Source of the DNA: Streptomyces sp. ASQP_92
GTDB taxonomy: Bacteria; Actinomycetota; Actinomycetes; Streptomycetales; Streptomycetaceae
NCBI RefSeq assembly: GCF_025399895.1
Contig: NZ_JAODUA010000002.1
Coordinates: 62,001-126,000, forward strand
Direction: 5' to 3'
DNA: 64,000 nt
The notes below the pieces were generated by a model that made no database searches, was not told where the DNA came from, and saw only the letters and a program-made list of their open reading frames with translations. Position numbers and translations under genes: made by a program. Shown here piece after piece: positions 15,125 through 24,332 of the stretch (its first letter is position 1; the number at the start of each line of letters is the position of its first letter).

Positions 15125-17191
15125 ATGCGTACTCCCGTCCGCGCCCTCGCGACGACCCGTCTCTCCGCCCTGCGCAACCTCGGCATCCTCGCCCATGTCG
15201 ACGCGGGCAAGACGACCCTCACCGAGCGGATCCTGTTCGCGACCGGCGCCGTCCACAAGCGCGGCGAGGTCCACGACGGGACGACCGTCACCGACTTCGA
15301 CGCCCAGGAACGCGATCGCGGCATCACCATCTTCGCCGCCGCCGTGAGCTGTGACTGGGACGGACATCGCATCAACCTCATCGACACCCCGGGCCACGTC
15401 GACTTCGCGGACGAGGTCGAGCGGTCCCTGCGGGTCCTGGACGGCGCGGTCGCGGTGTTCGACGCGGTCGCCGGTGTGGAACCGCAGAGCGAGTCGGTCT
15501 GGCGCACGGCCGACCGGCACGGCGTGCCGCGGATCGCGTTCGTGAACAAGCTGGACCGGGCGGGCGCCGACCTCGACACGGCGGTCGCCTCCATCAAGGA
15601 GCGGCTCGGCGCCGTGCCGCTGGTGGTCCAGCTGCCCGTCGGACGCGAGGACGGCTTCACCGGCGTCATCGACCTGGTGCGCATGCGCACCCTGCTGTGG
15701 GACGGCGACACCCGTACCGAAGGGCCCGTCCCCGAGGGATGGTCCGACGAGGCCGCCGGACGGCGCCGGCTCCTGGAGGAGACGGTGGCGGAGCTCCATC
15801 CGGACGCGCTCGAAGAGCTCTGCGCGGCCTCGGCGCTGAGCGAGCGGACCCTGGTGCGCGCTCTGCGCGAGCTGACCCTCGCCGGTGACGCGGTGGTCGT
15901 GCTGTGCGGTTCGGCGTACCGCAACCGGGGGATCGAACCGCTCCTCGACGCGGTACTCGCCTATCTGCCCTCGCCCGCCGACATGCCGCCGGTACGCGGC
16001 ACCGCCGACGGCCAGGAGCAGGAACGGGCGCCCGACCCGGCGGCACCGTTCGCGGCGCTCGCCTTCAAGGTGAACGCCACGGCGCGCGGCCGCCTGACCT
16101 ATCTGCGGATCTACTCCGGCACCCTGCGCAAGGGCGCGTGGGTACGTGACGCGGCGAGTGGCCGCACCGAACGCGTCGGCAGGATCCTGCGTGTGCAGGC
16201 CGACCAGCACGAGGAGAGGGAGGAAGCGATGGCCGGGGACATCGTCGCGGTGGTCGGCCTCAAGACCGCCCGGCCCGGGGCGACCCTGTGCGCGCCGGAC
16301 GCGCCCGTGCTGCTGGAGCCGCCCTCGGTCGCCGATCCCGTGGTGTCGGTCGCGGTGGAGGCCAGGCTCGCCACCGACACGGGACGGCTCGCCTCGGCCC
16401 TGGCCCGCCTGGCCGAGGAGGACCCGTCCCTGGTGGTGCGGTCCGACCCGGAGACCGGCCAGACCGTGCTCTCGGGCCTGGGCGAGCTCCATCTGGAGGT
16501 CGCGGTGGAGAAGATCCGCCGCGACCAGGACGTGGAGGTCACCGTGGGCCGCCCGCGGGTCTCCTACCGCGAGACCGTTCTGCGCGGCGTGAGCGGACTC
16601 GTGTACCGGCACGTCAAACAGGACGGCGGCGCCGGGCAGTTCGCGCACATCGTCCTGGACGTGGAGCCCTTGGACGAGGTGGGATTCGAATTCCGCTCGA
16701 CGGTGGTCGGCGGCCGCGTGCCGCAGGAGTACGCGCGGGCCGTGGAGGCGGGCTGCCGTGACGCCCTGGCCGAGGGCCCGCTCGGCGGCCACCCGGTCAC
16801 CGGCCTGCGGGTCACGCTCACCGACGGAGCGACCCACTCCAAGGACTCCTCGGAGATGGCGTTCCGCAGCGCGGGCCGGTTCGGGCTGCGTGAAGCGCTG
16901 CGGGCGAGTGAGATCGGACTCCTCGAACCCGTCGCGGAGATCACGGTGACCGTGCCCGAGGACGGCGTCGGCGGCGTCCTCGGCGATCTCGCCGCCCGTC
17001 GCGGCCAGGTCTCGGCGTCCACCGCCGACGCCGGAACCGCGGTGATCACCGCCACGGTTCCGCTGGCCGAGCTGTTCGGGTACGCCTCCCGGCTGCGCGG
17101 GCGGACCCAGGGCCGGGGCACCTTCACCACCCGCCCTGCCCCGCTCGCGCCGGTACCGGCCGCGGTCGCCGACGCCCTTCTGGCGCGGTAG
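15125..17191 (+). CDS. EF-G-like translational GTPase (second EF-G / ribosome-protection-like paralogue)
   Basis: This 688-residue protein has the EF-G/TetM fold. The GTPase has G1 AHVDAGKT (23-30), G3 DTPGH (87-91) and G4 NKLD (141-144). Domain II holds [10 protein letters not shown], domains III-V include [14 protein letters not shown], and a C-terminal EF-G fold ends near [13 protein letters not shown] residues ([11 protein letters not shown]). Streptomyces carry such a paralogue in addition to fusA. It acts on the ribosome and may serve in recycling or protection against antibiotics rather than bulk translocation. The ATG at 15125 was chosen because [20 protein letters not shown] leads straight into G1. 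An upstream in-frame GTG adds residues without family similarity. Confidence 0.85.
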   Translation: MRTPVRALATTRLSALRNLGILAHVDAGKTTLTERILFATGAVHKRGEVHDGTTVTDFDAQERDRGITIFAAAVSCDWDGHRINLIDTPGHVDFADEVERSLRVLDGAVAVFDAVAGVEPQSESVWRTADRHGVPRIAFVNKLDRAGADLDTAVASIKERLGAVPLVVQLPVGREDGFTGVIDLVRMRTLLWDGDTRTEGPVPEGWSDEAAGRRRLLEETVAELHPDALEELCAASALSERTLVRALRELTLAGDAVVVLCGSAYRNRGIEPLLDAVLAYLPSPADMPPVRGTADGQEQERAPDPAAPFAALAFKVNATARGRLTYLRIYSGTLRKGAWVRDAASGRTERVGRILRVQADQHEEREEAMAGDIVAVVGLKTARPGATLCAPDAPVLLEPPSVADPVVSVAVEARLATDTGRLASALARLAEEDPSLVVRSDPETGQTVLSGLGELHLEVAVEKIRRDQDVEVTVGRPRVSYRETVLRGVSGLVYRHVKQDGGAGQFAHIVLDVEPLDEVGFEFRSTVVGGRVPQEYARAVEAGCRDALAEGPLGGHPVTGLRVTLTDGATHSKDSSEMAFRSAGRFGLREALRASEIGLLEPVAEITVTVPEDGVGGVLGDLAARRGQVSASTADAGTAVITATVPLAELFGYASRLRGRTQGRGTFTTRPAPLAPVPAAVADALLAR

Positions 17192-17200
17192 CCGCCCCCT

Positions 17201-17228
17201 GCCCCGCCCCGGTCCGCCGGGGCGGGGC
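17201..17228. terminator. Strong GC hairpin terminator after EF-G
   Basis: GCCCCGCCCCGG (17201-17212) pairs perfectly with CCGGGGCGGGGC (17217-17228) around a TCCG loop. It starts 10 bases after the EF-G stop and ends 26 bases before the next gene. Confidence 0.8.
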
Positions 17229-17253
17229 GCGTGGGGGCGCATAGGGTGGGCGG

Positions 17254-17880
17254 ATGCAGGAGCAGTACCGCACCGTCGCCCGAGCGGGCGTGCACGAGAG
17301 CGAGATCAACCGGTCGCGCTTCATCTGCGCGCTCGCGCCCGCCGCCACCGAACAGGAAGCCCAGGACTTCGTCGCCCGCGTCCGCAAGGAGCACCCGACG
17401 GCCGGCCACCACTGCTTCGCCTACGTCATCGGGGCCGACGCCTCCGTACAGAAGGCGAGCGACGACGGCGAACCCGGCGGCACCGCCGGAGTCCCCATGC
17501 TCCAGATGCTGACCCGGCGCGAGGTGCGGTACGCCGTGGCCGTCGTCACCCGTTACTACGGCGGGGTCAAGCTGGGCGCGGGCGGTCTGATCCGGGCGTA
17601 CGGAGGCGTCGTCGGCGAGGCGCTGGACGAGATCGGCACCATCGTGCGCCGGAGGTTCCGGCTGGCGACCGTCACCGTCGACCATCAGCGCGCCGGGAAA
17701 CTGGAGAACGACCTCAGGGCGACCGGCCGCGCGGTGCGCGAGGTGGCCTACGCCGAGGCCGTCACCATCGAGATCGGGCTTCCCGAGGCCGACATCGAGG
17801 CCTTCCGGGGCTGGCTCGCCGACGCCACGGCCGGCACGGCCACGCTGGAGCTGGGCGGAGAGGCGTACGGAGACGCCTGA
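17254..17880 (+). CDS. yigZ: YigZ/IMPACT family protein
   Basis: This 208-residue protein is full length for the family. The N-terminal UPF0029/IMPACT domain shows SRFICALAPA, HHCFAYVIG, SDDGEPGGTAGVPMLQML and VTRYYGGVKLGAGGLIRAY. The C-terminal part is the smaller DUF1949-type ferredoxin-like domain. Bacterial members are of uncertain function. The eukaryotic relative IMPACT modulates GCN2 in translation control. The ATG at 17254 follows the terminator of EF-G, so it probably has its own promoter. Confidence 0.9.
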   Translation: MQEQYRTVARAGVHESEINRSRFICALAPAATEQEAQDFVARVRKEHPTAGHHCFAYVIGADASVQKASDDGEPGGTAGVPMLQMLTRREVRYAVAVVTRYYGGVKLGAGGLIRAYGGVVGEALDEIGTIVRRRFRLATVTVDHQRAGKLENDLRATGRAVREVAYAEAVTIEIGLPEADIEAFRGWLADATAGTATLELGGEAYGDA

Positions 17881-17987
17881 GCCGTACGACACCGGATGGC
17901 CACCCCTGTGCGCCTGAGCCGCCGGGGGCGGCCGGATGTTCCCGTTACCGCCCGTGATGTCAGACCCCACCGTTACCCTCGAGGATC

Positions 17988-19142
17988 ATGAGATTCCTGC
18001 ACACCTCGGACTGGCACCTGGGCCGGTCCTTCCACCGGGTCGATCTGCTCGGTGCCCAGGCCGCGTTCGTCGACCACGTGGTGGCGACGGTGCGTGACCG
18101 AGGTGTGGACGCGGTCCTGGTGGCGGGCGACGTATACGACCGCGCGGTGCCGCCGCTGGCCGCCGTCGACCTCTTCGACCGGGCGCTGCACCGCCTCGCC
18201 GACGTCGGCGTGCCCACCGTGATGATCTCCGGCAACCACGACTCGGCGCGCAGGCTCGGGGTGGGGGCCGGGCTCATCCAGCGGGCCGGAATCCATCTGC
18301 GGACCGACCCGGCGGGCTGCGGCACCCCGGTCATGATCGGCGACGTGGCCTGCTACGGGCTGCCCTATCTGGAACCCGCGCTGGTCCGCGACGAACTAGG
18401 CGCGCCCAGGGGCGGCCATGAGGCGGTGCTCTCCGCGGCCATGGACCGGGTGCGGGCCGACCTCGCGGAGCGCCCCGAAGGCACCCGCTCCGTCGTCCTG
18501 GCGCACGCCTTCGTGGCCGGCGGCGAGCCGAGCGACAGCGAACGCGACATCACCGTCGGGGGAGTGGCCGCCGTGCCCGCCGGGGTCTTCGACGGCGTGG
18601 ACTACGTGGCCCTGGGCCACCTCCACGGCAGCCAGGTCATCACCGAACGGGTCCGCTACTCGGGCTCCCCGCTCGCCTACTCCTTCTCGGAGGCCGACCA
18701 CCGCAAGTCCATGTGGCTGGTGGACCTCGCGGCCGACGGGGCCGTGGAGGCCGAGCGGATCGACTGCCCGGTGCCGCGACCCCTCGCCCGCATCCGGGGC
18801 CGGCTCGACGAGCTCCTCGACGACCCGGCCCTGACCCGGCACGAACAGGCCTGGGTGGAGGCCACGTTGACCGACGCCGTGCGCCCGGCCGACGCGATGA
18901 CGAGGATCGCCACCCGCTTCCCCGGCACCCTGAGCCTCGCCTTCGACCCCGAGGGAGCCGACGGCGAGCCGCACGCCTCGTACGCGCAGCGCCTCAGCGG
19001 ACGCAGCGACCAGCAGATCGCGGAGGACTTCGTGGCGCACGTACGCGGTGGCAGCGGCCCCGACGACCACGAACGGACGGTCCTGCAAGGGGCGTTCGAC
19101 GCCGTGCGGGTGGACGACGGGGTGCGCGAGGTGGCCCGGTGA
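17988..19142 (+). CDS. sbcD: Exonuclease SbcCD nuclease subunit SbcD
   Basis: The 384-residue product is a Mre11-type calcineurin-like phosphoesterase. The metal ligands are visible in order: TSDWHLGRSFH, VAGDVYDRA, SGNHDSARR, VVLAHAFVAGG and ALGHLHG. With SbcC it forms the ATP-dependent double-strand exonuclease and hairpin endonuclease that trims DNA ends and palindromes. Its TGA overlaps the sbcC GTG (GTGA), so the two are translationally coupled. Confidence 0.95.
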   Translation: MRFLHTSDWHLGRSFHRVDLLGAQAAFVDHVVATVRDRGVDAVLVAGDVYDRAVPPLAAVDLFDRALHRLADVGVPTVMISGNHDSARRLGVGAGLIQRAGIHLRTDPAGCGTPVMIGDVACYGLPYLEPALVRDELGAPRGGHEAVLSAAMDRVRADLAERPEGTRSVVLAHAFVAGGEPSDSERDITVGGVAAVPAGVFDGVDYVALGHLHGSQVITERVRYSGSPLAYSFSEADHRKSMWLVDLAADGAVEAERIDCPVPRPLARIRGRLDELLDDPALTRHEQAWVEATLTDAVRPADAMTRIATRFPGTLSLAFDPEGADGEPHASYAQRLSGRSDQQIAEDFVAHVRGGSGPDDHERTVLQGAFDAVRVDDGVREVAR

Positions 19143-22100
19143 GGCTGCACCACATGCGGGTCACCGCCTTCGGCCCCTTCGCGGGCAGCCAGGAGGTCGA
19201 CTTCGACGCGCTGTCCGCCGCGGGCCTGTTCCTGCTGCACGGCCCCACCGGCGCCGGCAAGACCTCGGTCCTCGACGCGGTCTGTTTCGCCCTGTACGGA
19301 GCGGTCCCCGGCGCCCGGCAGAGTCCCGCCACCCCCCTGCGCAGCGACCACGCCGCGCCGGACGTCTTCACCGAGGTCCTGCTCGAACTGACCGTCTCCG
19401 GACGGCGGTTGGAGGTCACCCGCCGTCCGCAGCAGGAACGGCCCAAGAAGCGGGGCAGCGGCTTCACCACCGAAAAGGCGCAGACCTGGCTGCGGGAGTA
19501 CGACCCGGCGACCGGAGCCTGGCGGGCACTGAGCCGTTCGCACCAGGAGATCGGCGAGGAGCTCGGTCAGCTCATCGGGATGAGCCGGGAGCAGTTCTGC
19601 CAGGTGGTGCTGCTGCCGCAGGGGGAGTTCGCCAAGTTCCTGCGGTCCGACGCCGAAGCGCGCGGAAAGCTGCTCGGCAGGCTCTTCGACACCCGCCGGT
19701 TCGCGGCCGTCGAGGACCGGCTCGCCGAGCTGCGCAAGACCGCCGAGCGCCAGGTCAAGGACGGCGACGAACGATTGCTGGCCCTCGCCCAGCGGATGGC
19801 GCAGGCCGCCGGCGACACCGCGGACGCTCGCGCGTGGCCGCTGCCCGACGCACGGCCCGGCGACCCGGGCCTCGCTTCGGCCGTCCTGCAATGGGCGGCC
19901 GTCGCGCGCTGCGGGGCACGCGAACGCCTCGACATCGCCTCGGCCGCCGTGGCCACCGCCGAGAGCAGGCAGGCCGCCGCCCGCCGCACCGCCGAAGAGA
20001 CCCGACGGCTGGCCGCACTCCAGGAGCGGTACGCCCAAGCCCGTTCCCGAGCCGATGAGTTGGCGGCCCGCCGCCCCGAGCTGGACGAGCTGAAGGACCG
20101 CCTGGAGACGGCCCGCAAGGCCGAACGGGTCTCGCCCGCCCTCGAATGGCAGGAACAGGCCCAGCGCGCCCACCGCGCGGCGACCGCCGAGCGGGACCGG
20201 TCCCGCGCCCGGCTGCACCCGGACCTCGCCGACGCCGGAGCGGAGCAACTGGCCGCCCTGGAACGGCGGATGCGCCAGGACCTCGGCGCCCTGGAGTCCG
20301 CCCGCCGGGCCGAGCGCCGCAGCGCCGAGATCGACGAGGAGCGTAACCGCCTCGACCGGCAGGCCCGCGCCGACGAGGACGTTCTCACCGACACCACGGC
20401 ATGGCTCGCGGGCTGGGAGAGCGTCCGGCTCGGCCACCAGAACAGGATCGACGCCGCCCATGAGGCGGCGGCCCGCGCGGAACAGCTCGCCGGACAGCTC
20501 GAACCGGCCACCCGGCGCCTCGCCGCCGCCCGTGAACGCGACGCGCTCCAGGCCCGCTCGGCCGAGGCGACCCGAGCCCACGACGCCTCCCGCGAAGCCG
20601 CCAACACGGCGCACGAGCACTGGCTGACCCTGCGCGAGGAGCGGCTGCGCGGCATCGCGGCCGAGCTGGCCGCGCGGCTCCAGGAGGGCGAACCCTGCGC
20701 GGTGTGCGGCTCGGCCGAGCACCCGGCGCCCGCCCGCCCCGGCACCGGCCAGGTCGACCGCGCCGCCGAGGACGCCGCCCACCAGGCGTACCGCCGGGCG
20801 GACCGGATCCGCGCCGAGGCGGAGGCCGCCCTGTCCCGGGTACGCGAGGAGCTCGCGGGCGCCCGGGCCGCCGCGGGCGAGGCCGATGTCGCCGAACTGG
20901 CCGACGAGGCGGCGGAGTTGCAGCGAGAGCACCGCGCGGCGCGGGACGCGGCGGCCGGGCTGCACGAGGCCCGGCTCGCCCTCGCCTCGGCCGAGCGGGA
21001 GCACGGGCAACGCCTCGCCGCCCAGCGCACGGCCCAGGAGAACACCGCGGCCCGCACCGCGAGCCGTGAAGCCCTTGAGCGTGAACAGGCCGCGCTGGAA
21101 AGGGAGTTGAGCCAGGCCCGGGCCGGGGCGTCCAGCGTCGCGGAACAGGCCGGGCTGCTCGAACGCCGCGCCGCCATCCTCGCCGAGGCGGTGGAGGCGG
21201 TCCGCGCCGTCGAGGACAGCGCCGAGCGGCTCAAGGAGGCCGACGGACGGCTCTCGGAGGCCGCGTTCCGGGCCGGCTTCGACACCCCGGCCGCGGCGGC
21301 GGCAGCCCTGGTCGACGAGCGCGGCCAGCGGGACATCCAGCACCGGCTCGACGCCTGGCAGCAGGAGCGGGCCGCGGTGACCGCGTGCCTGGCCGAGCCG
21401 GAGACGGCCGCGGCCGGCCGTGCCGCGCCGGCCCGCACGGCGGAGGCGGACGCCGAGTCCGCGGCAGCCGAACGCGCCCTGCGCGACGCCGCGTCGGCCC
21501 TCGCCGCCGCCCGGGCCCGCTGTGCGGAACTGGGCACCCTGAGTGATGCGGCCGCCGAGGAGACCCGCGGGATCGGCCCGCTGCGCGAGGAGTACGAGCG
21601 GGTGGCCCGCCTGGCGGGGCTCACCGCGGGGACCTCCGCCGACAACGAGCGCAAGATGCGCCTGGAGTCCTACGTCCTGGCCGCCCGCCTCGAACAGGTC
21701 GCGGCCGCCGCCACGGCCCGCCTCCGGCGCATGTCGGGCGGGCGGTACACCCTGGTCCACTCCGACGCCAGGGGAGGCCGCGGCCGTTCGGGCCTCGGGC
21801 TGCATGTGGTGGACGCCTGGACGGGCCGCGAGAGGGACACCGCGACCCTGTCCGGGGGAGAGACCTTCTTCGCCTCCCTCGCCCTGGCACTCGGGCTGGC
21901 CGACGTCGTCACGGACGAGGCGGGCGGGGCGCGCCTGGACACCCTGTTCATCGACGAGGGCTTCGGCAGCCTCGACGACCAGACCCTGGACGAGGTCCTG
22001 GACGTACTGGACTCCCTGCGGGAGCGGGACCGCAGCGTAGGAATCGTCAGCCACGTGGGCGACCTGCGCCGCCGGATCCCGACGCAACTGGAAGTGGTGA

Positions 22101-22153
22101 AGGATCGCGCGGGGTCGACGGTACGGCTCCAGGGCGTCGGGGCCGAGGGCTGA
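19139..22153 (+). CDS. sbcC: Exonuclease SbcCD ATPase subunit SbcC
   Basis: This 1004-residue Rad50-like SMC ATPase has the Walker A GPTGAGKT at 35-42, long Ala/Arg/Glu-rich coiled coils, and the zinc hook C-A-V-C-G near residue 520, at the middle of the protein. At the C-terminal end are the signature LSGGETFFASLALALG near 904 and the Walker B LFIDEGFGSLD near 936. It drives the SbcD nuclease. The GTG start at 19139 overlaps the sbcD stop. Part of its 3' end (22034-22086) is repeated imperfectly at 22907-22959. Confidence 0.95.
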   Translation: MRLHHMRVTAFGPFAGSQEVDFDALSAAGLFLLHGPTGAGKTSVLDAVCFALYGAVPGARQSPATPLRSDHAAPDVFTEVLLELTVSGRRLEVTRRPQQERPKKRGSGFTTEKAQTWLREYDPATGAWRALSRSHQEIGEELGQLIGMSREQFCQVVLLPQGEFAKFLRSDAEARGKLLGRLFDTRRFAAVEDRLAELRKTAERQVKDGDERLLALAQRMAQAAGDTADARAWPLPDARPGDPGLASAVLQWAAVARCGARERLDIASAAVATAESRQAAARRTAEETRRLAALQERYAQARSRADELAARRPELDELKDRLETARKAERVSPALEWQEQAQRAHRAATAERDRSRARLHPDLADAGAEQLAALERRMRQDLGALESARRAERRSAEIDEERNRLDRQARADEDVLTDTTAWLAGWESVRLGHQNRIDAAHEAAARAEQLAGQLEPATRRLAAARERDALQARSAEATRAHDASREAANTAHEHWLTLREERLRGIAAELAARLQEGEPCAVCGSAEHPAPARPGTGQVDRAAEDAAHQAYRRADRIRAEAEAALSRVREELAGARAAAGEADVAELADEAAELQREHRAARDAAAGLHEARLALASAEREHGQRLAAQRTAQENTAARTASREALEREQAALERELSQARAGASSVAEQAGLLERRAAILAEAVEAVRAVEDSAERLKEADGRLSEAAFRAGFDTPAAAAAALVDERGQRDIQHRLDAWQQERAAVTACLAEPETAAAGRAAPARTAEADAESAAAERALRDAASALAAARARCAELGTLSDAAAEETRGIGPLREEYERVARLAGLTAGTSADNERKMRLESYVLAARLEQVAAAATARLRRMSGGRYTLVHSDARGGRGRSGLGLHVVDAWTGRERDTATLSGGETFFASLALALGLADVVTDEAGGARLDTLFIDEGFGSLDDQTLDEVLDVLDSLRERDRSVGIVSHVGDLRRRIPTQLEVVKDRAGSTVRLQGVGAEG

Positions 22154-22366
22154 GAGGAGCAGCCGGGGCCGGGCGGAGCGCTCCCGGGGGCTCCTGCCTG
22201 CGGTGACCGTCTCCACGACAGGAATCGAGATCCGGCTGTCACTGAGCAGGGTGGTATGTCCGCCGGCGCGGTCGCAGACTGGAGATGGAAGCGGACAATG
22301 GGGATAGCGCCGACATGACACTCAGGCGGCGCACTCGCTTCCCGCTGACGCGTCCGAGGAGCAGAC

Positions 22367-22810
22367 ATGCGTCGACAGAAGGTCAAGGCGGCAGTCTTCA
22401 TCGGCGCAGTCGCGGCCCTGGCCGCAGCCCTCGGGCCAGCCGCCGCCGAGGGCCAACCCGGAGGGTCCGACACCGTCGTCGTCGACTGCTCCGGTCGCCC
22501 TCAGGTCCGGCCCAGCAGCTATTTGATCGCCTGCGGTGACGGCAACAACGGCCTCGTCTCCCTGCACTGGACGCAGTGGGGCCCGGCATCGGCCGCAGCC
22601 CGGGGCTTGGACCGGGTGAACGACTGCGTCCCGTACTGTGCCGCCGGCCGCTTCCACTCGTACCCGGTAACAGTCCGCCTCGACACCGTCCGCCCCAGAC
22701 CAGGCCAACAAGGCCGGCCGCACTACACCGTCCTGCACGTGCACTACATGGCCGATACCCCGGCCCAGACGCCTCGTGACGCGGAGTACCCGATCTTGGA
22801 AGGCCGATAG
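22367..22810 (+). CDS. Secreted protein of unknown function, 147 residues
   Basis: The protein starts with a Sec-type signal: basic MRRQKVK, a hydrophobic Ala/Val stretch and A-A-A-E near residue 28. The mature part has four Cys (VDCSG, LIACGDGNNG, NDCVPYC) likely forming disulfides, and the pattern L-x-W-x-x-W-G. I recall similar short exported proteins as common in Streptomyces and mycobacteria, without assigned function. It lies between sbcC and a remnant of the sbcC end, which suggests the segment was inserted. Confidence 0.8.
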   Translation: MRRQKVKAAVFIGAVAALAAALGPAAAEGQPGGSDTVVVDCSGRPQVRPSSYLIACGDGNNGLVSLHWTQWGPASAAARGLDRVNDCVPYCAAGRFHSYPVTVRLDTVRPRPGQQGRPHYTVLHVHYMADTPAQTPRDAEYPILEGR

Positions 22811-22906
22811 GGAGTGCGCGGCTGGGGATGGTAGGTGGTGGCGGGGGTGAGGGCGATGACGTCCTTGGATACGACCCGTGGCACCTGATGGTGTACGGGG
22901 GCCCGA

Positions 22907-22959
22907 AGCGTAGGAATCGTCAGCCACATGGTCGACCTGCGGCGCCGCATCCCGGCGCA
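22907..22959 (+). pseudogene. Relic of the 3' end of sbcC
   Basis: These 53 bases match 22034-22086 inside sbcC with 5 mismatches by eye. The first 21 bases (AGCGTAGGAATCGTCAGCCA and the next C) are identical. In frame it reads VGIVSHMVDLRRRIPAQ against VGIVSHVGDLRRRIPTQ in SbcC. There is no start codon or upstream domain, so it is a fragment. It implies duplication, or replacement of the sbcC end by recombination with a related DNA. Confidence 0.8.
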
Positions 22960-23130
22960 GCCCCCCCGGCAACCCCGCCAGGGGCGCGGGGAACTGCGCG
23001 ATCGGCCCCGCACGGCCCGCACCCGACCGCACTCCACTCACCCCCCCCGGAGGGAATCCGCGGGGACGGGCCGGGCGCCTCACCGGGGTCTGGGGCGAAG
23101 CCCCAGGACAGGCCTCGGGGTAGGCTCGCC
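22960..23130. repeat. Streptomyces-type intergenic repeat sequences
   Basis: The stretch holds AGGGGCGCGGGGAACTGCGC near 22981 and GGTCTGGGGCGAAGCCCCAG near 23084. The second is a near-perfect hairpin (TGGGGC-GAA-GCCCCA). I recall both as very frequent intergenic elements in Streptomyces genomes. Together with the relic just upstream, the 320 bases between 22811 and 23130 contain no gene. The hairpin may end transcription of the Lrp gene. Confidence 0.55.
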
Positions 23131-23577
23131 TCAGAGACCGATCGCCCGCCGCGGCAGCGGCGACGAATACACCACGCTCGTCGTCACCGCCCCCAACGCC
23201 CCGATCTTCCCCGAGATCTCCTCAAGATGGCTCATCGACCGCGCCCCCACCTTGATCACGAAGCAGTCGTCCCCCGTCACATGGTGCGCCTCCATGATCT
23301 CGGGAGTCGCCTCCACCAGATCGTGGAACGGCTTGTAGTTGCCGTTCGGATAGCGAAGCCGCACAAAGGCGAGGATCGGCCGGCCGAGACGTTCCTGGTC
23401 GACGACGGCCGTGTAGCCCGCGATCACCCCGGCCTCTTCGAGGCGGCGTACCCGCTCGGTCACGGCGCTCGCCGACATCGAGACGGCCCGGGCCAGCTCG
23501 GCGAAGGTCGCCCGCCCCTGCCGCTGGAGGGCTTCCAATATGCGCCAGTCGGTGGCGTCCGGGGAATACGCGTTCAT
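23131..23577 (-). CDS. Lrp/AsnC-family transcriptional regulator
   Basis: The 148-residue protein has the AsnC helix-turn-helix at residues 1-60 (LEALQRQGRATFAELARAVS, then SASAVTERVRRLEEAGVI) and the RAM ligand-binding domain after it (H-D-L-V-E-A-T-P-E-I-M-E-A-H-H-V-T-G-D-D). Such proteins form octamers and respond to amino acids. The ATG at 23577 starts MNAYSPDATDWRIL, the usual beginning. It is divergent from the rhodanese gene with 94 bases between starts, so that gene is its likely target. Confidence 0.92.
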   Translation of the reverse strand: MNAYSPDATDWRILEALQRQGRATFAELARAVSMSASAVTERVRRLEEAGVIAGYTAVVDQERLGRPILAFVRLRYPNGNYKPFHDLVEATPEIMEAHHVTGDDCFVIKVGARSMSHLEEISGKIGALGAVTTSVVYSSPLPRRAIGL

Positions 23578-23593
23578 CGCCCCAGACAACCGT

Positions 23594-23620
23594 GGAATCC
23601 CCGGCGAATCAAGGGGCGTT
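23594..23620 (+). promoter_or_regulatory. Possible SigR-type promoter for the rhodanese gene
   Basis: GGAAT (23594-23598) is followed after 19 bases by GTT (23618-23620). SigR promoters have GGGAAT and GTT about 18-19 bases apart. A start about 10 bases on would give a leader of some 40 bases before the rhodanese ATG. A sulfur-transfer enzyme fits a thiol-stress regulon. The match is short and may be chance. Confidence 0.3.
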
Positions 23621-23671
23621 CCGGGGATCGGACCTTCCCGGAGTTGATCATCGACGGATAATTTTTCAGCC

Positions 23672-24157
23672 ATGACAACACAGCTCACCGCCCCCGCCAA
23701 CCCGGTCCTGCGCGTGGCCCCGGCCGCCCCAGACGACGCCGCCGCCTACTTCCGCGCCAGTCTGGTCTTCCACGCGGACGTCTCCGACGTGGCCTCGGTC
23801 CTGGCCGCCGGAGGCGACCCGGGCTTCGTGGTGCTGGACTCCCGCTCCACCGCGTCCTGGGACCAGGGCCATGTGCCCGGCGCCGTCCATCTGCCGACCG
23901 CGCAGATCGCCGAACAGGCCGAGACGCTCCTGGACAAGTCGGTCCCCGTCATTACGTACTGCTGGGGCCCGGGATGCAACGGCGGCACCCGCGCGGCGCT
24001 CGCGCTGGCCGAACTCGGCTTCCAGGTCAAGGAGATGCTGGGCGGCTTCGAGTACTGGGTGCGCGAGGGCTTCGCGTTCGAGACGTGGGAGGGCGAGGAG
24101 CGGCGCGACGCCGACCCGCTGACCGCGCCGGTCGGCGCGGACGACTGCGGCTGCTGA
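23672..24157 (+). CDS. Rhodanese-like domain protein
   Basis: This 161-residue protein is one rhodanese domain: VVLDSRSTASWDQGHVPGAV, then the active-site loop TYCWGPGCNGGTRAA with the catalytic Cys, and L-G-G-F-E-Y-W. The loop has an extra Cys (C-W-G-P-G-C), and the C-terminus ends D-D-C-G-C, which could relay or bind sulfur or metal. It likely transfers sulfane sulfur or senses it. It is divergent from an Lrp regulator. Confidence 0.9.
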   Translation: MTTQLTAPANPVLRVAPAAPDDAAAYFRASLVFHADVSDVASVLAAGGDPGFVVLDSRSTASWDQGHVPGAVHLPTAQIAEQAETLLDKSVPVITYCWGPGCNGGTRAALALAELGFQVKEMLGGFEYWVREGFAFETWEGEERRDADPLTAPVGADDCGC

Positions 24158-24234
24158 GGAACGGGACGGGGACGGCCCCGGGAAGGGACCGCCCCCGCGC
24201 GAACCTCAGAGCCTCACGGGCTTGAGCCTCACGC

Positions 24235-24290
24235 GCTCACAACCGCACGCGCTCACAACCGCACGCGCTCACAACCGCACGCGCTCAGAA
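24235..24290. repeat. Tandem repeat of 16 bases between converging genes
   Basis: GCTCACAACCGCACGC occurs three times in a row (24235-24250, 24251-24266, 24267-24282). It is followed by a degenerate part copy starting GCTCAGAACC. A further partial copy precedes it. It lies in the spacer between the rhodanese and DUF885 stops and is untranslated. Confidence 0.85.
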
Positions 24291-24332
24291 CCTCCCGACC
24301 CGGGACCGCACGACCCCGGAACCGCACAACCC

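Noticed and set aside
18677..22321. Minus-strand long frame opposite sbcC
   Set aside because: The plus strand has Walker A, zinc hook, signature and Walker B of SbcC. The minus frame has no recognisable domain.
22828..23661. Plus-strand frame downstream of the secreted protein
   Set aside because: It runs antisense through the Lrp regulator gene and includes the sbcC relic and genus repeats. No coding signal was seen.
24235..24290. CRISPR-like repeats
   Set aside because: The units are directly adjacent with no spacers, so this is a simple tandem repeat.
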